Shown: positions 14,201 to 28,200 of the stretch, piece by piece
Numbering within the stretch: the stretch's first letter is position 1
How the letters are laid out: every line of letters begins with the position of its first letter
NCBI GenBank assembly: GCA_037893225.1
Contig: JAZGUH010000449.1
Location: 248,001 to 312,000, forward strand
Source: Hippasteria phrygiana
Taxonomy: Eukaryota > Echinodermata > Asteroidea > Valvatida > Goniasteridae
Direction: 5' to 3'
DNA: 64,000 bases
The notes under the pieces: generated by a model
What the model saw: only the letters and a program-made list of their open reading frames with translations
Databases searched by the model: none
Told to the model about the DNA's origin: nothing
Translations under genes and position numbers: made by a program

Positions 14201-17200
14201 AAGGGAATCTGACTAGGTAAATTTGAATACATTTTGAAATTGAACAAAGAAACTGGCAGGAGCGGGATTCGAACCTTCGACCTCCGGAACCAAACCAGCG
14301 CTCTATCAACTGAGCTATCTTGCCCTATGTTGGCGGTCTCCCAAATTGTCAGTTTCTTTGTTCTGGTGGGCGTAAGTCAGAAGTCATTAACCCAGAATGC
14401 CGTATAGCCAGGGATCACACCCAAATTTGCAATACAACCTGGAAAGCGACATTGTGGGGATCACTCAATGAGGATACGACCTTTTAACTGATAATTCGAC
14501 AAACAATCCACAAGGGAAACTGACTAGGTAAATTTGAATACATTTTGAAAGTGAACAAAGAAACTGGCAGGAGCGGGATTCCAACCTCCGACCTCCGGAA
14601 CCGTACCGGCGCTCTACCAACTGGGCTATCTTGCCCTATGTTGGCGGTCTCCCAAATTGTCAGTATCTTTGTTCTGGTGGGCGGTAGTCAGAAGTCATCA
14701 ACCCAGAATGTCGTATAGCCAGGGATCACGCCCAATTTTACAATACAACCTGGGAAGCACTTAATGAGGATACGACTTTTTAACTGATAATTCGTCAAAC
14801 AATCCACAAGGGAAACTGACTAGGTAAATTTGAATACATTTTGAAAGTGAACAAAGAAACTGGCAGGAGTGGGATTCGAACCTCCGACCTCCTGAACCGT
14901 ACCGGCGCTCTACCAACTGAGCTATCTTGCCCTATGTTGGCGGTCTCCCAAATTGTCAGTATCTTTGTTCTGGTGGGCGTAAGTCAGAAGTCATTAACCC
15001 AGAATGCCGTGTAGCCAGGGATCACACCCAATTTTACAATACAACCTGGGAAGCACTTAATGAGGATACGACTTTTTAACTGATAATTCGTCAAACAATC
15101 CACAAGGGAATCTGACTAGGTAAATTTGAATACATTTTGAAATTGAACGAAGAAACTAGCAGGAGCGGGATTCGAACCTTCGACCTCCGGAACCAAACCA
15201 GCGCTCTACCAACTGAGCTATCTTGCCCTATGTTGGCGGTCTCCCAAATTGTCACTTTCTTTGTTCTGGTGGGCGTAAGTCAGAAGTCATTAACCCAGAA
15301 TGCCGTATAGCCAGGGATCACACCCAAATTTGCAATACAACCTGGAAAGCGACATTGTGGGGATCACTCAATGAGGATACGACCTTTTAACTGATAATTC
15401 GACAAACAATCCACAAGGGAAACTGACTAGGTAAATTTGAATACATTTTGAAAGTGAACAAAGAAACTGGCAGGAGCGGGATTCCAACCTCCGACCTCCG
15501 GAACCGTACCGGCGCTCTACCAACTGGGCTATCTTGCCCTATGTTGGCGGTCTCCCAAATTGTCAGTATCTTTGTTCTGGTGGGCGGTAGTCAGAAGTCA
15601 TCAACCCAGAATGTCGTATAGCCAGGGATCACGCCCAATTTTACAATACAACCTGGGAAGCACTTAATGAGGATACGACTTTTTAACTGATAATTCGTCA
15701 AACAATCCACAAGGGAAACTGACTAGGTAAATTTGAATACATTTTGAAAGTGAACAAAGAAACTGGCAGGAGTGGGATTCGAACCTCCGACCTCCTGAAC
15801 CGTACCGGCGCTCTACCAACTGAGCTATCTTGCCCTATGTTGGCGGTCTCCCAAATTGTCAGTATCTTTGTTCTAGTGGGCGTAAGTCAGAAGTCATTAA
15901 CCCAGAATGCCGTGTAGCCAGGGATCACACCCAATTTTACAATACAACCTGGGAAGCACTTAATGAGGATACGACCTTTTAACTGATAATTCGTCAAACA
16001 ATCCACAAGGGAATCTGACTAGGTAAATTTGAATACATTTTGAAATTGAACGAAGAAACTAGCAGGAGCGGGATTCGAACCTTCGACCTCCGGAACCAAA
16101 CCAGCGCTCTACCAACTGAGCTATCTTGCCCTATGTTGGCGGTCTCCCAAATTGTCACTTTCTTTGTTCTGGTGGGCGTAAGTCAGAAGTCATTAACCCA
16201 GAATGCCGTATAGCCAGGGATCACACCCAAATTTGCAATACAACCTGGAAAGCGACATTGTGGGGATCACTCAATGAGGATACGACCTTTTAACTGATAA
16301 TTCGACAAACGATCCACAAGGGAAACTGACTAGGTAAATTTGAATACATTTTGAAAGTGAACAAAGAAACTGGCAGGAGCGGGATTCCAACCTCCGACAT
16401 CCAGAACCGTACCGGCGCTCTACCAACTGGGCTATCTTGCCCTATGTTGGCGGTCTCCCAAATTGTCAGTATCTTTGTTCTGGTGGGCGGTAGTCAGAAG
16501 TCATCAACCCAGAATGTCGTATAGCCAGGGATCACACCCAATTTTACAATACAACCTGGGAAGCACTTAATGAGGATACGACTTTTTAACTTATAATTCG
16601 TCAAACAATCCACAAGGGAAACTGACTAGGTAAATTTGAATACATTTTGAAAGTGAACCAAGAAACTGGCAGGAGTGGGATTCAAACCTCCGACCTCCTG
16701 AACCGTACCGGCGCTCTACCAACTGAGCTATCTTGCCCTATGTTGGCGGTCTCCCAAATTGTCAGTATCTTTGTTCTGGTGGGCGTAAGTCAGAAGTCAT
16801 TAAGCCAGAATGCCGTGTAGCCAGGGATCACACCCAAATTTACAATACAACCTCGAAAGCAACATTGTGGGGATCACTCAATGAGGATACGACTTTTTAA
16901 CTGATAATTCGTCAAACAATCCACAAGGGAAACTGACTAGGTAAATTCGAATGCATTTTGAAAGTGAACAAAGAAACTGGCAGGAGCGGGATTCCAACAA
17001 CCGACCTCCGGAACCGTACCAGCGCTCTACCAACTGGGCTATCTTGCCCTATGTTGGCGGTCTCCCAAATTGTCAGTATCTTTGTTCTGGTGGGCGGTAG
17101 TCAGAAGTCATCAACCCAGAATGTCGTATAGCCAGGGATCACACCCAATTTTACAATACAACCTGGGAAGCACTTAATGAGGATACGACTTTTTAACTGA

Positions 17201-20200
17201 TAATTCGTCAAACAATCCACAAGGGAAACTGACTAGGTAAATTTGAATACATTTTGAAAGAGAACAAAGAAACTGGCAGGAGCGGGATTCGAACCTCCGA
17301 CCTCCGGAACCAAACCGGCGCTCTACCAACTGAACTACCTTGCCCTATGTTGGCGGTCTCCCAAATTGTCAGTATCTTTGTTCGGGTGGGCGCTAGTCAG
17401 AAGTCATCAACCCAGAATGCCGTATAGCCAGGAATCACACCCAATTTTACGATACAACCTGGGAAGCGACATTGTGGGGATCACTCAATGAGGAGACGAC
17501 TTTTACTTATAATTCGTCAAACAATCCACAAGGGAAACTGACTAGGTAAATTTGAATACATTTTGAAATTGAACAAAGAAACTGGCAGGAGCGGGATTCG
17601 AACCTTCGACCTCCGGAACCGAACCAGCGCTCTACCAACTGAGCTATCTTGCCCTATGTTGGCGGTCTCCCAAATTGTCAGTTTCTTTGTTCTTGTGGGT
17701 GGTAGTCAGAAGTCATCAGCCCAGAATGTCGTATAGCAAGGGATCACACCCAATTTTACAATACAACCTGGGAAGCGACATTGTGGGATCACTTAATGAG
17801 GATACGACTTTTTAACTGATAATTCGTCAAACAATCCACAAGGGAAACTGACTAGGTAAATTTGAATACATTTTGAAAGAGAACAAAAAAACTGGCCGGA
17901 GCGGGATTCGAACCTCCGACCTCCGGAACCGTACCGGCGCTCTACCAACTGAACTACCTTGCCCTATGTTGGCGGTCTCCCAAATTGTCAGTATCTTTGT
18001 TCTGGTGGGCGCTAGTCAGAAGTCATCAACCCAGAATGCCGTATAGCCAGGGATCACACCCAATTTTACGATACAACCTGGGAAGCGACATTGTGGGGAT
18101 CACTCAATGAGGAGACGACTTTTACTTATAATTCGTCAAACAATCCACAAGGGAATCTGACTAGGTAAATTTGAATACATTTTGAAATTGAACAAAGAAA
18201 CTGGCAGGAGCGGAATTCGAACCTTCGACCTCCGGAACCAAACCAGCGCTCTACCAACTGAGCTATCTTGCCCTATGTTGGCGGTCTCCCAAATTGTCAG
18301 TTTCTTTGTTCTGGTGGGCGTAAGTCAGAAGTCATTAACCCAGAATGCCGTATAGCCAGGGATCACACCCAAATTTACAATACAACCTGGAAAGCGACAT
18401 TGTGGGGATCACTCAATGAGGATACGACCTTTTAACTGATAATTCGACAAACAATCCACAAGGGAAAATGACTATGTAAATTTGAATACATTTTGAAAGT
18501 GAACAAAGAAACTGGCAGGAGTGGGATTCCAACCTCCGACCTCCGGAACCGTACCGGCGCTCTACCAACTGGGCTATCTTGCCCTATGTTGGCGGTCTCC
18601 CAAATTGTCAGTATCTTTGTTCTGGTGGGCGGTAGTCAGAAGTCATCTACCCAGAATGTCGTATAGCCAGGGATCACACCCAATTTTACAATACAACCTG
18701 GGAAGCACTTAATGAGGATACGACTTTTTAACTGATAATTCGTCAAACAATCCACAAGGGAAACTGACTAGGTAAATTTGAATACATTTTGAAAGTGAAC
18801 AAAGAAACTGGCAGGAGTGGGATTCGAACCTTCGACCTCCGGAATCGAACCGGCGCTCTACTAACTGAGCTATCTTGCCCTATGTTGGCGGTCTCCCAAA
18901 TTGTCAGTATCTTTGTTCTGGTGGGCGTAAGTCAGAAGTCATTAACCCAGAATGCCGTATAGCCAGGGATCACACCCAAATTTACAATACAACCTGGAAA
19001 GCGACATTGTGGGGATCACTCAATAAGGATACGACCTTTTAACTGATCATTCGTCAAACAATCCACAAGGGAAACTGACTAGGTAAATTTGAATACATTT
19101 TGAAAGAGAACAAAGAAACTGGCAGGAGCGGGATTCGAACCTCCGACCTCCGGAACCGTACCGGCGCTCTACCAACTGAACTACCTTGCCCTATGTTGGC
19201 GGTCTCCCAAATTGTCAGTATCTTTGTTCGGGTGGGCGCTAGTCAGAAGTCATCAACCCAGAATGCCGTATAGCCAGGGATCACACCCAATTTTACGATA
19301 CAACCTGGGAAGCGACATTGTGGGGATCACTCAATGAGGAGACGACTTTTACTTATAATTCGTCAAACAATCCACAAGGGAATCTGACTGGGTAAATTTG
19401 AATACATTTTGAAATTGAACAAAGAAACTGGCCGGAGCGGGATTCGAACCTTCGACCTCCGGAACCGAACCGGCGCTCTACTAACTGAGCTATCTTGCCC
19501 TATGTTGGCGGTCTCCCAAATTGTCAGTATCTTTGTTCTGGTGGGCGTAAGTCAGAAGTCATTAACCCAGAATGCCGTATAGCCAGGGATCACACCCAAA
19601 TTTACAATACAACCTGGAAAGCGACATTGTGGGGATCACTCAATAAGGATACGACCTTTTAACTGATAATTCGTCAAACAATCCACAAGGGAAACTGACT
19701 AGGTAAATTTGAATACATTTTGAAAGAGAACAAAGAAACTGGCAGGAGCGGGATTCGAACCTCCGACCTCCGGAACCGTACCGGCGCTCTACCAACTGAA
19801 CTACCTTGCCCTGTGTTGGCGGTCTCCCAAATTATCAGTATCTTTGTTCTGGTGGGCGCTAGTCAGAAGTCATCAACCCAGAATGCCGTATAGCCAGGGA
19901 TCACACCCAATTTTACGATACAACCTGGGAAGCGACATTGTGCGGATCACTCAATGAGGAGACGACTTTTACTTATAATTCGTCAAACAATCCACAAGGG
20001 AATCTGACTAGGTAAATTTGAATACATTTTGAAATTGATCAAAGAAACTGACAGGAGCGGGATTCGAACCTTCGACCTCCGGAACCAAACCAGCGCTCTA
20101 CCAACTGAGCTATCTTGCCCTATGTTGGCGGTCTCCCAAATTGTCAGTTTCTTTGTTCTGGTGGGCGTAAGTCAGAAGTCATTAACCCAGAATGCCGTAT

Positions 20201-23200
20201 AGCCAGGGATCACACCCAAATTTACAATACAACCTGGAAAGCGACATTGTGGGTATCACTCAATGAGGATACGACCTTTTAACTGATAATTCGACAAACA
20301 ATCCACAAGGGAAACTGACTAGGTAAATTTGAATACATTTTGAAAGTGAACAAAGAAACTGGCAGGAGCGGGATTCCAACCTCCGACCTCCGGAACCGTA
20401 CCGGCGCTCTACCAACTGGGCTATCTTGCCCTATGTTGGCGGTCTCCCAAATTGTCAGTATCTTTGTTCTGGTGGGCGGTAGTCAGAAGTCATCAACCCA
20501 GAATGTCGTATAGCCAGGGATCACACCCAATTTTACAATACAACCTGGGAAGCACTTAATGAGGATACGACTTTTTAACTGATAATTCGTCAAACAATCC
20601 ACAAGGGAAACTGACTAGGTAAATTTGAATACATTTTGAAAGTGAACAAAGAAACTGGCAGGAGTGGGATTCGAACCTCCGACCTCCTGAACCGTACCGG
20701 CGCTCTACCAACTGAGCTATCTTGCCCTATGTTGGCGGTCTCCCAAATTGTCAGTATCTTTGTTCTGGTGGGCGTAAGTCAGAAGTCATTAACCCAGAAT
20801 GCCGTGTAGCCAGGGATCACACCCAATTTTACAATACAACCTGGGAAGCACTTAATGAGGATACGACTTTTTAACTGATAATTCGTCAAACAATCCACAA
20901 GGGAATCTGACTAGGTAAATTTGAATACATTTTGAAATTGAACAAAGAAACTGGCAGGAGCGGGATTCGAACCTTCGACCTCCGGAACCAAACCAGCGCT
21001 CTATCAACTGAGCTATCTTGCCCTATGTTGGCGGTCTCCCAAATTGTCAGTTTCTTTGTTCTGGTGGGCGTAAGTCAGAAGTCATTAACCCAGAATGCCG
21101 TATAGCCAGGGATCACACCCAAATTTGCAATACAACCTGGAAAGCGACATTGTGGGGATCACTCAATGAGGATACGACCTTTTAACTGATAATTCGACAA
21201 ACAATCCACAAGGGAAACTGACTAGGTAAATTTGAATACATTTTGAAAGTGAACAAAGAAACTGGCAGGAGCGGGATTCCAACCTCCGACCTCCGGAACC
21301 GTACCGGCGCTCTACCAACTGGGCTATCTTGCCCTATGTTGGCGGTCTCCCAAATTGTCAGTATCTTTGTTCTGGTGGGCGGTAGTCAGAAGTCATCAAC
21401 CCAGAATGTCGTATAGCCAGGGATCACGCCCAATTTTACAATACAACCTGGGAAGCACTTAATGAGGATACGACTTTTTAACTGATAATTCGTCAAACAA
21501 TCCACAAGGGAAACTGACTAGGTAAATTTGAATACATTTTGAAAGTGAACAAAGAAACTGGCAGGAGTGGGATTCGAACCTCCGACCTCCTGAACCGTAC
21601 CGGCGCTCTACCAACTGAGCTATCTTGCCCTATGTTGGCGGTCTCCCAAATTGTCAGTATCTTTGTTCTGGTGGGCGTAAGTCAGAAGTCATTAACCCAG
21701 AATGCCGTATAGCCAGGGATCACACCCAAATTTACAATACAACCTGGAAAGCGACATTGTGGGTATCACTCAATGAGGATACGACCTTTTAACTGATAAT
21801 TCGACAAACAATCCACAAGGGAAACTGACTAGGTAAATTTGAATACATTTTGAAAGTGAACAAAGAAACTGGCAGGAGCGGGATTCCAACCTCCGACCTC
21901 CGGAACCGTACCGGCGCTCTACCAACTGGGCTATCTTGCCCTATGTTGGCGGTCTCCCAAATTGTCAGTATCTTTGTTCTGGTGGGCGGTAGTCAGAAGT
22001 CATCAACCCAGAATGTCGTATAGCCAGGGATCACACCCAATTTTACAATACAACCTGGGAAGCACTTAATGAGGATACGACTTTTTAACTGATAATTCGT
22101 CAAACAATCCACAAGGGAAACTGACTAGGTAAATTTGAATACATTTTGAAAGTGAACAAAGAAACTGGCAGGAGTGGGATTCGAACCTCCGACCTCCTGA
22201 ACCGTACCGGCGCTCTACCAACTGAGCTATCTTGCCCTATGTTGGCGGTCTCCCAAATTGTCAGTATCTTTGTTCTGGTGGGCGTAAGTCAGAAGTCATT
22301 AACCCAGAATGCCGTGTAGCCAGGGATCACACCCAATTTTACAATACAACCTGGGAAGCACTTAATGAGGATACGACTTTTTAACTGATAATTCGTCAAA
22401 CAATCCACAAGGGAATCTGACTAGGTAAATTTGAATACATTTTGAAATTGAACAAAGAAACTGGCAGGAGCGGGATTCGAACCTTCGACCTCCGGAACCA
22501 AACCAGCGCTCTATCAACTGAGCTATCTTGCCCTATGTTGGCGGTCTCCCAAATTGTCAGTTTCTTTGTTCTGGTGGGCGTAAGTCAGAAGTCATTAACC
22601 CAGAATGCCGTATAGCCAGGGATCACACCCAAATTTGCAATACAACCTGGAAAGCGACATTGTGGGGATCACTCAATGAGGATACGACCTTTTAACTGAT
22701 AATTCGACAAACAATCCACAAGGGAAACTGACTAGGTAAATTTGAATACATTTTGAAAGTGAACAAAGAAACTGGCAGGAGCGGGATTCCAACCTCCGAC
22801 CTCCGGAACCGTACCGGCGCTCTACCAACTGGGCTATCTTGCCCTATGTTGGCGGTCTCCCAAATTGTCAGTATCTTTGTTCTGGTGGGCGGTAGTCAGA
22901 AGTCATCAACCCAGAATGTCGTATAGCCAGGGATCACGCCCAATTTTACAATACAACCTGGGAAGCACTTAATGAGGATACGACTTTTTAACTGATAATT
23001 CGTCAAACAATCCACAAGGGAAACTGACTAGGTAAATTTGAATACATTTTGAAAGTGAACAAAGAAACTGGCAGGAGTGGGATTCGAACCTCCGACCTCC
23101 TGAACCGTACCGGCGCTCTACCAACTGAGCTATCTTGCCCTATGTTGGCGGTCTCCCAAATTGTCAGTATCTTTGTTCTGGTGGGCGTAAGTCAGAAGTC

Positions 23201-25230
23201 ATTAACCCAGAATGCCGTGTAGCCAGGGATCACACCCAATTTTACAATACAACCTGGGAAGCGACATTGTGGGGATCACTCAATGAGGATACGACTTTTT
23301 AACTGATAATTCGTCAAACAATCCACAAGGGAATCTGACTAGGTAAATTTGAATACATTTTGAAATTGAACGAAGAAACTAGCAGGAGCGGGATTCGAAC
23401 CTTCGACCTCCGGAACCAAACCAGCGCTCTACCAACTGAGCTATCTTGCCCTATGTTGGCGGTCTCCCAAATTGTCACTTTCTTTGTTCTGGTGGGCGTA
23501 AGTCAGAAGTCATTAACCCAGAATGCCGTATAGCCAGGGATCACACCCAAATTTGCAATACAACCTGGAAAGCGACATTGTGGGGATCACTCAATGAGGA
23601 TACGACCTTTTAACTGATAATTCGACAAACAATCCACAAGGGAAACTGACTAGGTAAATTTGAATACATTTTGAAAGTGAACAAAGAAACTGGCAGGAGC
23701 GGGATTCCAACCTCCGACATCCAGAACCGTACCGGCGCTCTACCAACTGGGCTATCTTGCCCTATGTTGGCGGTCTCCCAAATTGTCAGTATCTTTGTTC
23801 TGGTGGGCGGTAGTCAGAAGTCATCAACCCAGAATGTCGTATAGCCAGGGATCACACCCAATTTTACAATACAACCTGGGAAGCACTTAATGAGGATACG
23901 ACTTTTTAACTTATAATTCGTCAAACAATCCACAAGGGAAACTGACTAGGTAAATTTGAATACATTTTGAAAGTGAACCAAGAAACTGGCAGGAGTGGGA
24001 TTCGAACCTCCGACCTCCTGAACCGTACCGGCGCTCTACCAACTGAGCTATCTTGCCCTATGTTGGCGGTCTCCCAAATTGTCAGTATCTTTGTTCTGGT
24101 GGGCGTAAGTCAGAAGTCATTAAGCCAGAATGCCGTGTAGCCAGGGATCACACCCAAATTTACAATACAACCTCGAAAGCAACATTGTGGGGATCACTCA
24201 ATGAGGATACGACTTTTTAACTGATAATTCGTCAAACAATCCACAAGGGAAATTGACTAGGTAAATTCGAATGCATTTTGAAAGTGAACAAAGAAACTGG
24301 CAGGAGCGGGATTCCAACAACCGACCTCCGGAACCGTACCAGCGCTCTACCAACTGGGCTATCTTGCCCTATGTTGGCGGTCTCCCAAATTGTCAGTATC
24401 TTTGTTCTGGTGGGCGGTAGTCAGAAGTCATCAACCCAGAATGTCGTATAGCCAGGGATCACACCCAATTTTACAATACAACCTGGGAAGCACTTAATGA
24501 GGATACGACTTTTTAACTGATAATTCGTCAAACAATCCACAAGGGAAACTGACTAGGTAAATTTGAATACATTTTGAAAGAGAACAAAGAAACTGGCAGG
24601 AGCGGGATTCGAACCTCCGACCTCCGGAACCAAACCGGCGCTCTACCAACTGAACTACCTTGCCCTATGTTGGCGGTCTCCCAAATTGTCAGTATCTTTG
24701 TTCGGGTGGGCGCTAGTCAGAAGTCATCAACCCAGAATGCCGTATAGCCAGGAATCACACCCAATTTTACGATACAACCTGGGAAGCGACATTGTGGGGA
24801 TCACTCAATGAGGAGACGACTTTTACTTATAATTCGTCAAACAATCCACAAGGGAAACTGACTAGGTAAATTTGAATACATTTTGAAATTGAACAAAGAA
24901 ACTGGCAGGAGCGGGATTCGAACCTTCGACCTCCGGAACCGAACCAGCGCTCTACCAACTGAGCTATCTTGCCCTATGTTGGCGGTCTCCCAAATTTTCA
25001 GTTTCTTTGTTCTTGTGGGTGGTAGTCAGAAGTCATCAGCCCAGAATGTCGTATAGCAAGGGATCACACCCAATTTTACAATACAACCTGGGAAGCGACA
25101 TTGTGGGATCACTTAATGAGGATACGACTTTTTAACTGATAATTCGTCAAACAATCCACAAGGGAAACTGACTAGGTAAATTTGAATACATTTTGAAAGA
25201 GAACAAAGAAACTGGCCGGAGCGGGATTCG
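11300..25230. repeat. Large tandem segmental duplication within the array (offset 6,698 then 7,320 bp)
   Basis: Sequence near 11303 matches 18001 with an offset of 6,698 bp, and the same 63-codon shadow ORF appears at 11823 and 18521. Further right, the rare ATTCCAACAACCGACC variant at 16991 reappears at 24311, an offset of 7,320 bp. The change of 622 bp equals two extra monomers gained in the second copy near 21.7 kb. Inside both copies a three-monomer unit of about 900 bp, marked by CCTCCTGAACCG, is also amplified. Confidence 0.75.
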
Positions 25231-28200
25231 AACCTCCGACCTCCGGAACCGTACCGGCGCTCTACCAACTGAACTACCTTGCCCTATGTTGGCGGTCTCC
25301 CAAATTGTCAGTATCTTTGTTCGGGTGTGCGCTAGTCAGAAGTCATCAACCCAGAATTCCGTATAGCCAGGGATCACACCCAATTTTACGATACAACCTG
25401 GGAAGCGACATTGTGGGGATCACTCAATGAGGAGACGACTTTTACTTATAATTCGTCAAACAATCCACAAGGGAAACTGACTAGGTAAATTTGAATACAT
25501 TTTGAAATTGAACGAAGAAACTGGCAGGAGCGGGATTCGAACCTTCGACCTCCGGAACCGAACCAGCGCTCTACCAACTGAGCTATCTTGCCCTATGTTG
25601 GCGGTCTCCCAAATTGTCAGTTTCTTTGTTCTGGTTGGCGTAAGTCAGAAGTCATTAACCCAGAATGCCGTATAGCCAGGGATCACACCCAAATTTACAA
25701 TACAACCTGGAAAGCGACATTGTGGGGATCACTCAATGAGGATACGACCTTTTAACTGATAATTCGACAAACAATCCACAAGGGAAACTGACTAGGTAAA
25801 TTTGAATACATTTTGAAAGTGAACAAAGAAACTGGCAGGAGCGGGATTCCAACCTCCGACCTCCGGAACCGTACCAGCGCTCTACCAACTGGGCTATCTT
25901 GCCCTATGTTGGCGGTCTCCCAAATTGTCAGTATCTTTGTTCTGGTGGGCGGTATTCAGAAGTCATCAGCCCAGAATGTCGTATAGCCAGGGATCACACC
26001 CAATTTTACAATACAACCTGGGAAGCACTTAATGAGGATACGACTTTTTAACTGATAATTCGTCAAACAATCCACAAGGGAAACTGACTAGGTAAATTTG
26101 AATACATTTTGAAAGAGAACAAAGAAACTGGCCGGAGCGGGATTCGAACCTCCGACTTCCGGAACCGTACCGGCGCTCTACCAACTGAACTACCTTGCCC
26201 TATGTTGGCGGTCTCCCAAATTGTCAGTATCTTTGTTCGGGTGGGCGCTAGTCAGAAGTCATCAACCCAGAATGCCGTATAGCCAGGGATCACACCCAAT
26301 TTTACGATACAACCTGGGAAGCGACATTGTGGGGATCACTCAATAAGGATACGACTTTTCAACAGATAATTCGTCAAACAATCCACAAGGGAAACTGACT
26401 AGGTAAATTTGAATACATTTTGAAAGTGAACAAAAAATCTGGCAGGAGCGGGATTCCAACCTCCGACCTCCGGAACCGTACCGGCGCCCTACTAACTGGG
26501 CTATCTTGCCCTATGTTGGCGGGCTCCCAAATTGTCGGTATCTTTGTTCTGGTCGGCGCTAGTCAGAAGTCATCAACCCAGAATGCCGTATAGCTAGGGA
26601 TCACACCCAAGTTTACGATACAACCTGGGAAGCGACATTGTGGGGATCACTCAATAAGGATACGACTTTTTAACTGATAATTCGTCAAACAATTCACAAG
26701 GGAAACTGACTAGGTAAATTTTAAAACATTTTGAAAGTGAACAAAGAAACTGGCAGGAGCGGGATTCGAACCTCCGACTTCCGGAATCGTACCGGCGCTC
26801 TACCAACTGAGCTATCTTGCCCTATCTTGGCGGTCTCCCAAATCGTCAGTATCTTTGTTCGGGTGGGCGCTAATCAGAAGTCATCAACCCAGAATGCCGT
26901 ATAGCCAGGGATCACACCCAAGTTTACGATACAACCTGGGAAGCGACATTGTGGGGATCACTCAATGAGGATATGACTTTTTAACTGATAATTCGTCAAA
27001 CAATCCACAAGGGAAACTGACTAGGTAAATTTGAATACAAAAGTGAACAAAGAAACTAGCCGGAGCGGGATTCGAACCTCCGACCTCCGGAACCTTACCG
27101 GCGCTATACCATACTGAGCTATCTTGCCCTATGTTGACGGTGTCCCAAATTGTCGGTATCTTTGTTCGGGTGGGCGCTAGTCGGAAGTCATCAACCCAGA
27201 ATGCCATATAGCCTGATATCACACCCAAGTTTACGATAAAACCTGGGAAGCGACATTGTGGGATCACTCAATGCGGATACGATTTTTTAACTGATAATTC
27301 GTCAAACAATCCACAAGGGAAACTGACTAGGTAAATTTGAATACATTTTGAAATTGAACAAAGAAACTGGCAGGAGCGGGATTCGAACCTTCGACCTCCG
27401 GAACCGAACCAGCGCTCTACCAACTGAGCTATCTTGCCCTATGTTGGCGGTCTCCCAAATTGTCAGTTTCTTTGTTCTTGTGGGTGGTAGTCAGAAGTCA
27501 TCAGCCCAGAATGTCGTATAGCAAGGGATCACACCCAATTTTACAATACAACCTGGGAAGCGACATTGTGGGATCACTTAATGAGGATACGACTTTTTAA
27601 CTGATAATTCGTCAAACAATCCACAAGGGAAACTGACTAGGTAAATTTGAATACATTTTGAAAGAGAACAAAGAAACTGGCCGGAGCGGGATTCGAACCT
27701 CCGACCTCCGGAACCGTACCGGCGCTCTACCAACTGAACTACCTTGCCCTATGTTGGCGGTCTCCCAAATTGTCAGTATCTTTGTTCGGGTGTGCGCTAG
27801 TCAGAAGTCATCAACCCAGAATTCCGTATAGCCAGGGATCACACCCAATTTTACGATACAACCTGGGAAGCGACATTGTGGGGATCACTCAATGAGGAGA
27901 CGACTTTTACTGATAATTCGTCAAACAATCCACAAGGGAAACTGACTAGGTAAATTTGAATACATTTTGAAATTGAACGAAGAAACTGGCAGGAGCGGGA
28001 TTCGAACCTTCGACCTCCGGAACCGAACCAGCGCTCTACCAACTGAGCTATCTTGCCCTATGTTGGCGGTCTCCCAAATTGTCAGTTTCTTTGTTCTGGT
28101 TGGCGTAAGTCAGAAGTCATTAACCCAGAATGCCGTATAGCCAGGGATCACACCCAAATTTACAATACAACCTGGAAAGCGACATTGTGGGGATCACTCA

